In this document: piece after piece, positions 42,101 through 50,513 of the stretch
Numbering within the stretch: position 1 is the stretch's first letter
Layout: each line of letters begins with the position of its first letter
Assembly: GCA_039815685.1 (NCBI GenBank)
Contig: JBCBYV010000010.1
Span: 1 to 64,000, forward strand
Length of the DNA: 64,000 nt
Source: Thermohalobaculum sp039815685
GTDB lineage: Bacteria; Pseudomonadota; Alphaproteobacteria; Rhodobacterales; Rhodobacteraceae
Direction of reading: 5' to 3'
Translations under genes and position numbers: made by a program
Notes under the pieces: generated by a model
Seen by the model: the letters and a program-made list of their open reading frames with translations, nothing else
Told to the model about the DNA's origin: nothing
Databases searched by the model: none

Positions 42101-44584
42101 ATGACGGAAACTGCGCGGGTGGTGGTGATCGGCGGCGGGGTCGTCGGGTGCTCGGTGCTCTATCATCTGGCCAAGCGGGGCTGGACGGATGTGCTGCTGC
42201 TCGAGCGCAAGGAGCTGACGAGCGGATCGACCTGGCACGCGGCCGGGGGCTGCCACACGATCAACGGCGATCCGAACGTGGCCAAGCTCCAGCGCTATAC
42301 GATTGATCTCTATAGGGAAATCGAGGAGCTCTCGGGCCAGTCCACGGGCTTCCACCTCACGGGTGGCGTGATGCTGGCGAGCACCGAGGAGCGCTTCGAC
42401 TGGATGAAGTCGATGTATGCGAAGGGCCGGTATCTGGGCATCGAGCAGGAGATGCTGACGCCCGAGGAGGCCCATGAGCGAATGCCGCTCATCGACCCGG
42501 CAGAATTCGTGGGCGCGGTCTGGACGGCCTATGAGGGGCATCTCGATCCCTCCGGCACGACCTGGGCCTATGCCAAGGCGGCCCGCGCGCTAGGGGCGCG
42601 CTACAGGCAACAGACCAAGGTGGAGCGTATCACTCGCACGGCCGAGGGTTGGTGCGTGCACACCGATCAGGGCGATGTGCTCTGCGAACACGTGGTCAAT
42701 GCGGGCGGGCTCTGGGCGCGGGAGGTGGGCCGTATGGTTGGCCTCGAGCTGCCGCTCCTGGCCATGGAGCATATGTATCTCTTGACCGAGGACATGCCCG
42801 AGGTCGCGGAGGTGAACGAGAAGACCGGCAAGGAGGTCATTCACGCGGTGGATTTCGACGGGGAGCTTTATCTCCGTCAGGAGCGTGGCGGCATGCTCAT
42901 GGGCACCTACGAGCGGGCGGGCAAGGCCTGGGCGGAGAAGGAGACGTCCTGGGATTTCGGGCATGAGCTGTTGCAGCCCGATCTCGACCGGATCGCGCCC
43001 TCGCTCGAGATCGGCTTCCAGCATTTCCCGGCGTTCCAGAACGCAGGCATCAAGCAGATCATAAACGGCCCCTTTACCTTCGCACCCGATGGTAACCCGT
43101 TGGTCGGCCCAATCCGCGGGCTGACGGGGTTCTGGTCCGCCTGTGCGGTGATGGCCGGGTTCAGCCAGGGGGGTGGCGTGGGCCTCAGCCTCGCCAACTG
43201 GATCGTCGACGGCGATCCGGGCTTCGACGTCTTCGCGATGGACGTCGCGCGGTTCGGCGACTGGGCGACGATAGCCTACACGAACCCGAAGGTGCGCGAG
43301 AACTACTCCCGACGCTTCCGCATCAAGTATCCGAACGAGGAGCTGCCGGCGGCGCGCGGGCTGAAGACCACGCCGATCTACGACAAGCTGATCGCGGCGG
43401 GCGCCCAGATGGGCGACAGCTGGGGTCTCGAGGCGCCGCTCTGGTTCGCGCCGGAGGGGGTGGAGGACCGGTTCTCCTGGCGCCGCTCAACCGACTTCGA
43501 GCATGTGCGCGAGGAAGTGCGCGCCGTGCGCGAGCGGGTTGGGCTGATGGAGATCTCGGGCTTCTCGAAGTTCTTCGTGCGGGGGCCCGGCGCGCGGCGC
43601 TTCCTCGACACCGTGCTCGCCTGTCGCATCCCACAGCCGGGGCGGCTGACGCTCGCGCCGATGCTGAAGGAGGACGGGAAGCTGCAGGGGGACCTTTCGC
43701 TTGCCTGCCTGCCGGTCGGGGCGGCAACCTCCCGGGAGGCCCCGGGTCAGGCCCGGGGCGCATCGCGCGAGACCCCTGAAGAGTTCCTGATGGCGGGCTC
43801 GGGCAATGCGGAGGTTTTCTACACCCGCTGGTTCGAGCGGTTCATGCCGACCGATGGCTCGGTGAGCATCGAGCCCGTGGGGCTCGGGCTCTGCGGTCTC
43901 TCCATCGCGGGGCCGAAGGCGCGGGCGGTGCTGGAGGCGGTGACCAATGGGGATGTCGGCCGCGACGGGTTTCGCTTCATGGCCGTGCGGCGGATGGATG
44001 TGGGCCTCGCACCCTGCATCGTAGGGCGGGTGAGCTTCACCGGCGATCTCGGCTACGAGATCTGGATGCGGCCCGAGTATCAGCGCCATGTCTATGAGCG
44101 GCTCGTCGAGGCCGGTGCGGAGCACGGGCTCCTGCATTTCGGCCTGCGCGCTCTCAATGCGCTGCGGCTCGAAAAGAATTGGGGCGGCTGGGGGCGGGAG
44201 TACCGTCCGATCTACGGCCCGCTCGAAGCCGGGCTAGACCGTTTCGTCGCCTATGAGAAGGAAGCCGATTTCGTCGGCAAGGCGGGCGCGCTGGCCGAGC
44301 GGGAGACGGGCGGGGCGCTCAGGCTCTGCGGCTTTACGGTCGAGGCTCGGGACGCCGATGTGATCGGAGACGAGCCGATCTTTTACGATGGCAGCGTCGT
44401 GGGCTGGGTCACCTCGGGCGGTTTCGCTCACAATGCCGGGCTCTCCATGGCGCTCGGCTATGTGCCGAAGGAGCATGCAAACACCGAAAGCGGCTGGGCC
44501 ATAGAGGTGCTGGGCGAGATGCTGCCGGCGCGGCGGCAGTTCGCGCCTGTGTTCGATGCGAATGCGGAGCGGATGCGCGGCTGA
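42101..44584 (+). CDS. GcvT-type FAD dehydrogenase (dimethylglycine/sarcosine dehydrogenase-like)
   Basis: An 827-residue two-module flavoprotein. The N-terminal DAO-type oxidoreductase (about 1-390) has VVVIGGGVVGCSVLYHL and His46 in STWHAAG, the usual covalent FAD attachment residue. The C-terminal half (about 430-825) is a GcvT/folate-binding aminomethyltransferase domain with RVSFTGDLGYEIWM and LRLEKNWGGWGREY. Such enzymes oxidatively demethylate dimethylglycine or sarcosine and pass the methylene to tetrahydrofolate. Residues about 543-563 are an extra Arg/Gly/Ala/Pro stretch encoded by a palindromic element (43735-43759) inserted in frame. sox genes follow 175 bases downstream. Confidence 0.88.
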   Translation: MTETARVVVIGGGVVGCSVLYHLAKRGWTDVLLLERKELTSGSTWHAAGGCHTINGDPNVAKLQRYTIDLYREIEELSGQSTGFHLTGGVMLASTEERFDWMKSMYAKGRYLGIEQEMLTPEEAHERMPLIDPAEFVGAVWTAYEGHLDPSGTTWAYAKAARALGARYRQQTKVERITRTAEGWCVHTDQGDVLCEHVVNAGGLWAREVGRMVGLELPLLAMEHMYLLTEDMPEVAEVNEKTGKEVIHAVDFDGELYLRQERGGMLMGTYERAGKAWAEKETSWDFGHELLQPDLDRIAPSLEIGFQHFPAFQNAGIKQIINGPFTFAPDGNPLVGPIRGLTGFWSACAVMAGFSQGGGVGLSLANWIVDGDPGFDVFAMDVARFGDWATIAYTNPKVRENYSRRFRIKYPNEELPAARGLKTTPIYDKLIAAGAQMGDSWGLEAPLWFAPEGVEDRFSWRRSTDFEHVREEVRAVRERVGLMEISGFSKFFVRGPGARRFLDTVLACRIPQPGRLTLAPMLKEDGKLQGDLSLACLPVGAATSREAPGQARGASRETPEEFLMAGSGNAEVFYTRWFERFMPTDGSVSIEPVGLGLCGLSIAGPKARAVLEAVTNGDVGRDGFRFMAVRRMDVGLAPCIVGRVSFTGDLGYEIWMRPEYQRHVYERLVEAGAEHGLLHFGLRALNALRLEKNWGGWGREYRPIYGPLEAGLDRFVAYEKEADFVGKAGALAERETGGALRLCGFTVEARDADVIGDEPIFYDGSVVGWVTSGGFAHNAGLSMALGYVPKEHANTESGWAIEVLGEMLPARRQFAPVFDANAERMRG
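43735..43759. repeat. Palindromic element inside the dehydrogenase gene
   Basis: A 25-base unit with arms GCCCCGGG and CCCGGGGC around loop TCAGG, read in frame within the GcvT-type dehydrogenase gene. It matches the unit at 44614-44638 at 22 of 25 positions, and two of the differences are compensatory changes that keep the stem paired. Confidence 0.8.
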
Positions 44585-44613
44585 GGGCGGCCACGCCTTG
44601 CGCTGACCGGCCA

Positions 44614-44638
44614 GGAGGTCCCGGGTCGGGCCCGGGAC
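44614..44638. repeat. Palindromic element downstream of the dehydrogenase gene
   Basis: A 25-base unit with arms GTCCCGGG and CCCGGGAC around loop TCGGG, 30 bases after the dehydrogenase stop. It is the sister of the in-gene copy at 43735-43759 and could also serve as a transcript-end hairpin, although no T run follows. Confidence 0.8.
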
Positions 44639-44759
44639 ATCTGCGCGCGGGTGCCGGCGCCTCGCGAGCATTGCGGGGCGCGGCAGGACGGTGGCAGGAT
44701 CGGACTGAAGTCGGGCGATGGCCCGACGGTGCGACAGGGTGCGACACGGAGCGACGGCC

Positions 44760-46022
44760 ATGGGTCTGCAGCGCTACAACGTCTTCTCGGTCATCCGGGG
44801 CGGGCTCTCGGGCCAGAAGAACTGGCGCGAGGTCTGGCCTTCGGTTCCGCCGCGCACGGCCTATGACATCGTGATCGTCGGTGGGGGCGGGCATGGGCTC
44901 GCCACGGCCTACTACCTTGCCAAGGAGCACGGGGCGAAACGTGTCGCCGTGCTGGAGAAGGGCTGGATCGGCGGCGGCAATGCCGGGCGGAACACGACCA
45001 TCGTGCGCTCGAACTACATGCTGCCGGGCAATCGCGAGTTCTACGAGCACTCCCTGAAGCTCTGGGAGAACCTCTCCCACGAGCTCAACTACAACGTCAT
45101 GTTCTCGCAGCGCGCCCATCTCGCGCTGGTCAGCACGCCAGGGCAGAAGGACGCGGCGATGCGGCGCTATAACGTGATGCGCCAGACCGGGTCGGACGGG
45201 GAATGGTGGGACCGGGACAAGATCCGGAAACACGTGCCGGCGCTGGAGCTCGACGGGCGCTGGCCGATCCTGGGTGCTGCGGTGCAGCCGCGGGCGGGTA
45301 CGGCACGGCACGACGCGGTGAACTGGGGCTTTGCGCGGGCGGCCTCGGCGCTCGGCGTCGATATCGTGCAGAACTGCGAGGTCACAGGCTTCATCCACGA
45401 GGGTGGCGCGGTGGTTGGTCTGGAGACGAGCCTCGGCGAGGTTCGGGCGGAGAAGATCGGCCTTGCGGTCGCCGGCAGCACCAGCCTGGTGGCGGGCCTT
45501 GCGGGCATGGGTACCCTGCCGATCGAGACCCACAAGCTGCAGGCCTATGTCTCCGAGCCGATCAAGCCCTTCCTGGATCAGGTCGTGACGGTCGGCGCAT
45601 TCGCCCACTACTACATCAGCCAGTCGGACAAGGGCGGCATGGTCTTCGGCGGCGATATCGACAAGTACCCGAGCTACGCGCAGCGCGGGAACCTGCCAGT
45701 CTATCGCAACGTGATGGAGGCTTGCGTGAACCTGATGCCGGCGCTCTCCCGCGTGCGGCTGCTGAGGCAATGGGCGGGGATCATGGACATGACGCCCGAC
45801 GGCTCGCCCTTCATCACGCCGACCGATATTCCCGGCCTCTATCTCAACGCAGGCTGGTGCTATGGCGGGTTCAAGGCGACGCCGGGCTCGGGCAACGTGT
45901 TTGCTCACCTGATCGCCAAGGACGAGCCGCATGAGGCGGCGGTGCGGCTGACGCTCTCGCGCTATTGCGACGGCTATCAGATCGACGAGAGCGGCCATGG
46001 GCCGGTCTTCAAATGGCACTGA
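44760..46022 (+). CDS. soxB: Sarcosine oxidase beta subunit
   Basis: A 420-residue subunit of heterotetrameric sarcosine oxidase, the usual length. It begins MGLQRYNVFSVIRGGLSGQK, with dinucleotide motif IVIVGGGGHGLATAYYLA (about 37-54) and the GGGNAGRNTTIVRSNY segment typical of SoxB. It oxidises sarcosine at a covalent FMN/FAD centre shared with SoxA, producing glycine, methylene-THF and hydrogen peroxide. The in-frame region before 44760 is not conserved, so the ATG at 44760 is used. Its end overlaps the GNAT gene by ten bases. Confidence 0.95.
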   Translation: MGLQRYNVFSVIRGGLSGQKNWREVWPSVPPRTAYDIVIVGGGGHGLATAYYLAKEHGAKRVAVLEKGWIGGGNAGRNTTIVRSNYMLPGNREFYEHSLKLWENLSHELNYNVMFSQRAHLALVSTPGQKDAAMRRYNVMRQTGSDGEWWDRDKIRKHVPALELDGRWPILGAAVQPRAGTARHDAVNWGFARAASALGVDIVQNCEVTGFIHEGGAVVGLETSLGEVRAEKIGLAVAGSTSLVAGLAGMGTLPIETHKLQAYVSEPIKPFLDQVVTVGAFAHYYISQSDKGGMVFGGDIDKYPSYAQRGNLPVYRNVMEACVNLMPALSRVRLLRQWAGIMDMTPDGSPFITPTDIPGLYLNAGWCYGGFKATPGSGNVFAHLIAKDEPHEAAVRLTLSRYCDGYQIDESGHGPVFKWH

Positions 46023-46450
46023 GCGAGCGGCATCTGCGCCTCGAGCGCCCCGAAGCGGCGGACCGGGCCATGCTGGCCTGGCTCAACCGCGACCTGCATG
46101 TCGAGAACGGGTTCCGGGTCTCGCCCAGGGCGGCGCGGGATAGCATCCTGGCGCTGCGCCGGGCCGGCTACGGGATCGTCGTGGCGCGTCTCGGGCGGAT
46201 GACGGCGGGCTATGCCCTGTGGTGGGAGGGAGCGTCGAGCGTCTATGTCCGCCACTTCGTCGTTCGGCCGGAGCTTCGGCGGCAGGGGGTGGGGCGCGCC
46301 TTTGCCCGGCTGCTACTGACGGATCTGCCGCGGGAGAAGGACGTCCGCCTCGATGCGCGGACGCGGGCCGCACGGACCTTCTGGCTCTCCGTCGGCTTCC
46401 GGGCCGAGGGCCACGGTCTCTGCTATGCGAGAGAGGAGAGCGCGAGATGA
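46013..46450 (+). CDS. GNAT family N-acetyltransferase inside the sox operon
   Basis: A 145-residue GNAT-fold protein with the acetyl-CoA pyrophosphate-binding motif A RRQGVGRAFARLLL and flanking strands YVRHFVVRPEL and FWLSVGFRAEG. The start at 46013 overlaps soxB, and the stop overlaps the soxD start (ATGA), so translation is coupled on both sides. A GNAT gene is not a standard member of soxBDAG clusters; it may modify a sox product or the enzyme itself, which is speculative. Confidence 0.85.
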   Translation: MALSERHLRLERPEAADRAMLAWLNRDLHVENGFRVSPRAARDSILALRRAGYGIVVARLGRMTAGYALWWEGASSVYVRHFVVRPELRRQGVGRAFARLLLTDLPREKDVRLDARTRAARTFWLSVGFRAEGHGLCYAREESAR

Positions 46451-46809
46451 TGCGCATCGCTTGCCCCTTTTGCGGGCCGAGGGATCATGACGAGTTCTCC
46501 TACGAGGGCGATGCGAGCGTGCATCATCCGCCGCTCGATGCGCCGCGCGAGGCGTGGTGCGAGGCGATCTTCATGCGGGAGAACCGGCGCGGCGTGGTGC
46601 AGGAGCTGTGGCAGCATGTGCATGGCTGCCGCTGCTGGCTGGTCATCGAGCGGGATACGGGGACGCATGAGATCCTGACCGTCCGCTACGCGACGCCCGG
46701 CATCGAGGCGGCGATGGCCGGGGAGGCAGGTGAGCCCTCGCCTCGCAAGGAGCGTGTCGCCCAGCCGGGCAAGGAGCGTGTCGCCCTGCCCGGTGAGGCG
46801 GCGGAATGA
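46447..46809 (+). CDS. soxD: Sarcosine oxidase delta subunit
   Basis: A 120-residue subunit with the zinc-binding pattern Cys6, Cys9, His59 and Cys63 (CPFCG and HVHGCRCW). The core up to about residue 95 is the usual SoxD; the C-terminal extension holds a duplicated eight-residue unit KERVA-x-PG from a 24-base tandem repeat. A second ATG at 46450 is equally possible as start. It overlaps the GNAT gene upstream and soxA downstream by four bases each. Confidence 0.94.
   Translation: MMRIACPFCGPRDHDEFSYEGDASVHHPPLDAPREAWCEAIFMRENRRGVVQELWQHVHGCRCWLVIERDTGTHEILTVRYATPGIEAAMAGEAGEPSPRKERVAQPGKERVALPGEAAE
46747..46794 (+). repeat. 24-bp tandem duplication in soxD
   Basis: Two adjacent 24-base copies (46747-46770 and 46771-46794), nearly identical, encode KERVAQPG and KERVALPG at the SoxD C-terminus. 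The copies differ at three positions, so the duplication is recent. Confidence 0.9.
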
Positions 46810-49800
46810 GCGGCTATCGGCTGCGCGAGGGCGGCGTTGTCGACCGGACCCGGCCCCTGAGCTTTAGCTGGGACGGGACGCGCTACACGGGGCTCGCCGG
46901 TGACACGCTGGGCTCCGCGATGCTCGCGAACGGTCTTGGCCCTGTGGCGCGCGGCTTCAAGTACCACCGTCCGCGCGGGGTGATGACGGCGGGGCCCGAG
47001 GAGATGGGCGCTCTGGTCACGCTGGGCCGCGGGGCGCGGCGCGAGCCGAACGCGAAGGCGCCGGCGGTCGAGCTCTTCGAGGGGCTGGAGGCGTCGGGGC
47101 AGAACGCCTGGCCGTCCGTGCGCTTCGATCTCGGCCGGGTGAACGATCTCATGGGCCGGTTCTTCTCGGCCGGGTTCTACTACAAGACATTCTTCGGGAT
47201 CAGCGGGCGCGGCACCTGGGAATGGATGCAGTTCGAGAAGCTGATCCGGCGGGCGGCCGGCATGGGGCGCGCGGCCGCACCCGGCGACATGGCCTCGGAT
47301 GCCGACGCCTATGACGTGGTCCACGACTTCTGCGATGTGCTGGTCGTGGGCGCGGGGCCGGCAGGTCTGGCCGCGGCGGCGGAGGCTGCGGGGCGCGGGC
47401 TCGACGTGATGCTCGTGGAGCAGGACTTCGCGCTCGGCGGCCGGCTGATCGGGACGGGAGAGACGGTCGAGGGGCTCGATGCGGATGCCTGGATCGCGGC
47501 GCGGGCGGCGGAGCTTTCGGGCGTGCGCGTGCTCAGGCGCGCGACGGCCTTCGGGCTTTATGACAGCAATGTCGTTGGCGTCTATGAGCGGCTGACCGAG
47601 CATCTGCCGGATGCTGATCCGGCGGCACCCCGGGCGGCAATGCGGATCGTGCGGCCAGGGCGTGTGATCCTGGCGACGGGGGCGATCGAACGGCCCATCG
47701 CCTTTGGCAACAACGACCGGCCCGGCGTCATGCTGGCCGGGGCGATGGAGAGATATGCGGCGCGCTGGGGTGTGGGCCCCGGCAGCCGCGCATTGATCGC
47801 GACGTCGAACGACAGCGCCTATGCCGCCGCGACGCGGCTGGCCGCGGCCGGCATCGAGACGACGTTGCTCGATGCGCGGGAGACGCCGGGCGGCGCGAGC
47901 GAAGCGGTTATGGCGGCGGCCGGGGCTGCCGGGGTCGAGCTCCGGCTCGGCGCGGTTCCGGTGGAGGTGGACGGCGGATCGAAGGTCGAGGGCCTCGCCA
48001 TCGGGCGCGCGCGGGATGGCGGAGAGGCGGGCACCATCGTCACGCCGCGGGAGCGCGTGCTGGCTTGCGACTGCGTCGGCACGAGTGGTGGCTGGTCGCC
48101 GGTCATCCACCTCGTCGCCCATCGCGGCGTGAAGCCGGTCTGGGACGCAGGCGAGGGTTGCTTTCTTGCCAGGACCACGCCGGAGGGGCTGTCGATGGCG
48201 GGGAGTGCGCGCGCGCTCTGGACCACCGACGCGGCGATTGAGGACGGGCGCGCGGCGGCTGCGGAAGCGGCCGAGGCGCTTGGTGCAGGCGGGCTGAGCC
48301 TGTCGCGGCCGGCGTCCGAGCGCTCGACCGCCGTAGCACTCCACGAAGTGCGGCGGTCCGGGGCGAAGACCAAGAGCTTCCTCGACCCGCAGCACGATGT
48401 GACGACGGACGATGTCCGTCAGGCGGCGTCGGAGGGCTATCGCTCGGTCGAGCATATGAAGCGGTACACGACCCTCGGCATGGCGACGGATCAGGGCAAG
48501 ACCGGGAACGTGCCGGGTCTCGCGCTCTTGGCCGAGGCGTTGGGCCAGTCGATCCCCGAAACTGGGATCACCACCTTCCGCCCGCCCTACACGCCCGTGC
48601 CTATCGGGGTGATGGCGGGGCGGAGCCGCGGGGCGCATTGGCAGGCGGTGCGCCGAACGCCGATGCACGAGGCGCATGAGGCGGCGGGTGCGCCCTTCAC
48701 GGATGCGGGCCCCTGGAAGCGGGCCTGGTACTATCCGCAGCCCGGCGAAGGGATCGAGGCCGCTTATCTGCGCGAGGCGCGGACGGTGCGCGAGACCTGC
48801 GGGATCGTCGACGTCTCGACGCTCGGCAAGATCGACGTGCAGGGGCCGGATGCGGCCGAGTTCCTGAACCGCGTCTACGTGAACGGCTTCGCGAAGCTGC
48901 CGGTCATGAAGTGTCGCTATGGCGTCATGCTGCGGGATGACGGGATCGTGCTGGACGACGGCGTGAGCTGGCGGCTGGCCGAGGACCGATTCCTGATGAC
49001 CTGCACCACCGCGCAGGCAGGGCATGTCATGGTCTGGCTCGAGGAGCTTCTGGCCTGGCGCTGGCCCGAGCTGCGGGTGCAGGTGGCGAGCGTCACCGAT
49101 CAGTGGGCGGGCACGGCCGTTGCCGGGCCGCGCGCCCGTGCGGTGCTGGAGCGTGTCGTCGCGGCCGGCGATGTCTCGGGCACCGCGTTGCCCTTCATGG
49201 GGATCGCGCGGGCGATGCTGAAGGTCGAGGGTGGAACGGTGCCGGCGCTCATCGCGCGCATCAGCTTCTCGGGCGAGCTGGCCTTCGAGGTCTACGTGCC
49301 CGCGGGTTGGGGGGCTGGCGCTTGGGGCGCGCTGGCCGAAGCCTGCGCGGCCGAGGGGGGAGCCCCTTATGGCATCGAGGCGCTGGGGACGCTCCGGATC
49401 GAGAAGGGGCATGTGACGGGTGCCGAGCTCGACGGGCGCACGACGCTCGAGGACGCGGGCCTCGGCCGGATGGCATCGACCAAGAAGCCCTTCATCGGGG
49501 CCGTGATGCGCCAGCGGCCGCTCCTGGACCGGGAAGGTCGGCCACAGCTTGTGCATCTCGAGCCCGTGGAGGCGGGCGTACGGTTTTCCGGCGGGGCGGT
49601 GCTGGCCGATCCCGAGGCGCCGATGGGTGGTAATGACGGGCACGGCGTCGGTTGGGTGACGGGGGTGACCGAGAGCCCGGCGCTCGGCGGCTGGCTCGGC
49701 ATCGGGTTCGTCGAGGGCGGTGCCGCTGCCTGGGAGGGGCGGGAGGTCGAAGTGGCCGAGCCCGTGATGGGCCGGCGCGGCCGCGCGCGCGTGCTCTCCC

Positions 49801-49841
49801 CCCATCGCTTCGATCCGAAGGGAGCGCGGATGCATGCCTGA
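46806..49841 (+). CDS. soxA: Sarcosine oxidase alpha subunit
   Basis: A 1011-residue subunit of normal length. It has an N-terminal ferredoxin-like fold (about 1-110, with YTGLAGDTLGSAMLANG), a dinucleotide-binding domain starting DVLVVGAGPAGLAAAAEA near 178, and a C-terminal GcvT-type tetrahydrofolate-binding domain (about 610-1000, with RISFSGELAFEVYVP). It binds NAD and folate and forms the core of the enzyme. The start overlaps the soxD stop and the end overlaps soxG by eight bases. Confidence 0.96.
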   Translation: MSGYRLREGGVVDRTRPLSFSWDGTRYTGLAGDTLGSAMLANGLGPVARGFKYHRPRGVMTAGPEEMGALVTLGRGARREPNAKAPAVELFEGLEASGQNAWPSVRFDLGRVNDLMGRFFSAGFYYKTFFGISGRGTWEWMQFEKLIRRAAGMGRAAAPGDMASDADAYDVVHDFCDVLVVGAGPAGLAAAAEAAGRGLDVMLVEQDFALGGRLIGTGETVEGLDADAWIAARAAELSGVRVLRRATAFGLYDSNVVGVYERLTEHLPDADPAAPRAAMRIVRPGRVILATGAIERPIAFGNNDRPGVMLAGAMERYAARWGVGPGSRALIATSNDSAYAAATRLAAAGIETTLLDARETPGGASEAVMAAAGAAGVELRLGAVPVEVDGGSKVEGLAIGRARDGGEAGTIVTPRERVLACDCVGTSGGWSPVIHLVAHRGVKPVWDAGEGCFLARTTPEGLSMAGSARALWTTDAAIEDGRAAAAEAAEALGAGGLSLSRPASERSTAVALHEVRRSGAKTKSFLDPQHDVTTDDVRQAASEGYRSVEHMKRYTTLGMATDQGKTGNVPGLALLAEALGQSIPETGITTFRPPYTPVPIGVMAGRSRGAHWQAVRRTPMHEAHEAAGAPFTDAGPWKRAWYYPQPGEGIEAAYLREARTVRETCGIVDVSTLGKIDVQGPDAAEFLNRVYVNGFAKLPVMKCRYGVMLRDDGIVLDDGVSWRLAEDRFLMTCTTAQAGHVMVWLEELLAWRWPELRVQVASVTDQWAGTAVAGPRARAVLERVVAAGDVSGTALPFMGIARAMLKVEGGTVPALIARISFSGELAFEVYVPAGWGAGAWGALAEACAAEGGAPYGIEALGTLRIEKGHVTGAELDGRTTLEDAGLGRMASTKKPFIGAVMRQRPLLDREGRPQLVHLEPVEAGVRFSGGAVLADPEAPMGGNDGHGVGWVTGVTESPALGGWLGIGFVEGGAAAWEGREVEVAEPVMGRRGRARVLSPHRFDPKGARMHA

Positions 49842-50481
49842 GCCCGCAATGATCGACCCTTTGGCGGCCCCGACGGTCTCGGTGCCGGACGCGCCGCTGC
49901 CGACCAGTGCTCTGGCAGGGCGGCTGGCCGCGCGAAAAGTGTTGCCCGCTGGGCGGGAGGCCGCGGGCGTGCAGCTTTCGGAACGGCCGATCGGTGCGCT
50001 CTGGCAGGTGACGGCCTGGACACCGCGGTTGTCGGCGACCGGGGCTGCCGTCGCTGCCGCTTGCGGCGCACCGGCGCCCGGCCCCGGGATGGCGGCTGGG
50101 GTTGGCAGTGTGACGGCGCTGCGCATCGAGCCCCTCCGTTGGCTTGTGCTGGTAGAGCGTGGAGCCGAGGCGGGCGGCGCGGTGGTGCCCGCGCTTGACC
50201 CCGGCGATGGCACCGTACTGGACCTCGCCCATGCGCGAACGCGGCTGGTTGTGGGCGGGACCGAGCGGGTGGCGTTGATGGCCCGCCTCGGCTCGGTCGA
50301 CTGGCGGCCGCCTGCCTTCGGGCCGGGATCGGTGACGACGACGCAGATCGGGCGGGTCGCGGTGACGGTGCTGGGGCGGGAGGAGAGCTTCGAGCTGCTG
50401 CTGCCGCGGAGCTATGCTGCGAGCCTCTTCGACATCGTGGCGGAGACCGCAGAGGGCTTCGGCCTTGAGATAACAGGCTGA
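49834..50481 (+). CDS. soxG: Sarcosine oxidase gamma subunit
   Basis: A 215-residue protein placed as last gene of the sox cluster, overlapping soxA by eight bases. It shows the family stretches LRIEPLRWLVLVE, VLDLAHARTRLVVGG and FELLLPRSYAASLFDIV, related to part of the GcvT fold. It completes the heterotetramer. It is convergent with kpsC, 32 bases away, without an obvious terminator hairpin. Confidence 0.92.
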   Translation: MPEPAMIDPLAAPTVSVPDAPLPTSALAGRLAARKVLPAGREAAGVQLSERPIGALWQVTAWTPRLSATGAAVAAACGAPAPGPGMAAGVGSVTALRIEPLRWLVLVERGAEAGGAVVPALDPGDGTVLDLAHARTRLVVGGTERVALMARLGSVDWRPPAFGPGSVTTTQIGRVAVTVLGREESFELLLPRSYAASLFDIVAETAEGFGLEITG

Positions 50482-50513
50482 GCGCGCCGGAAGATCTCGC
50501 GGAGCGTTCGAGC

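Noticed and set aside
46686..50213. Very long antisense open frames, for example opposite soxA, and similar ones opposite 4298-6340, 15469-17769 and 33970-36171
   Set aside because: They mirror real genes with clear family motifs and reflect the high GC content at codon third positions; their translations are Arg/Pro/His-rich with no domains.
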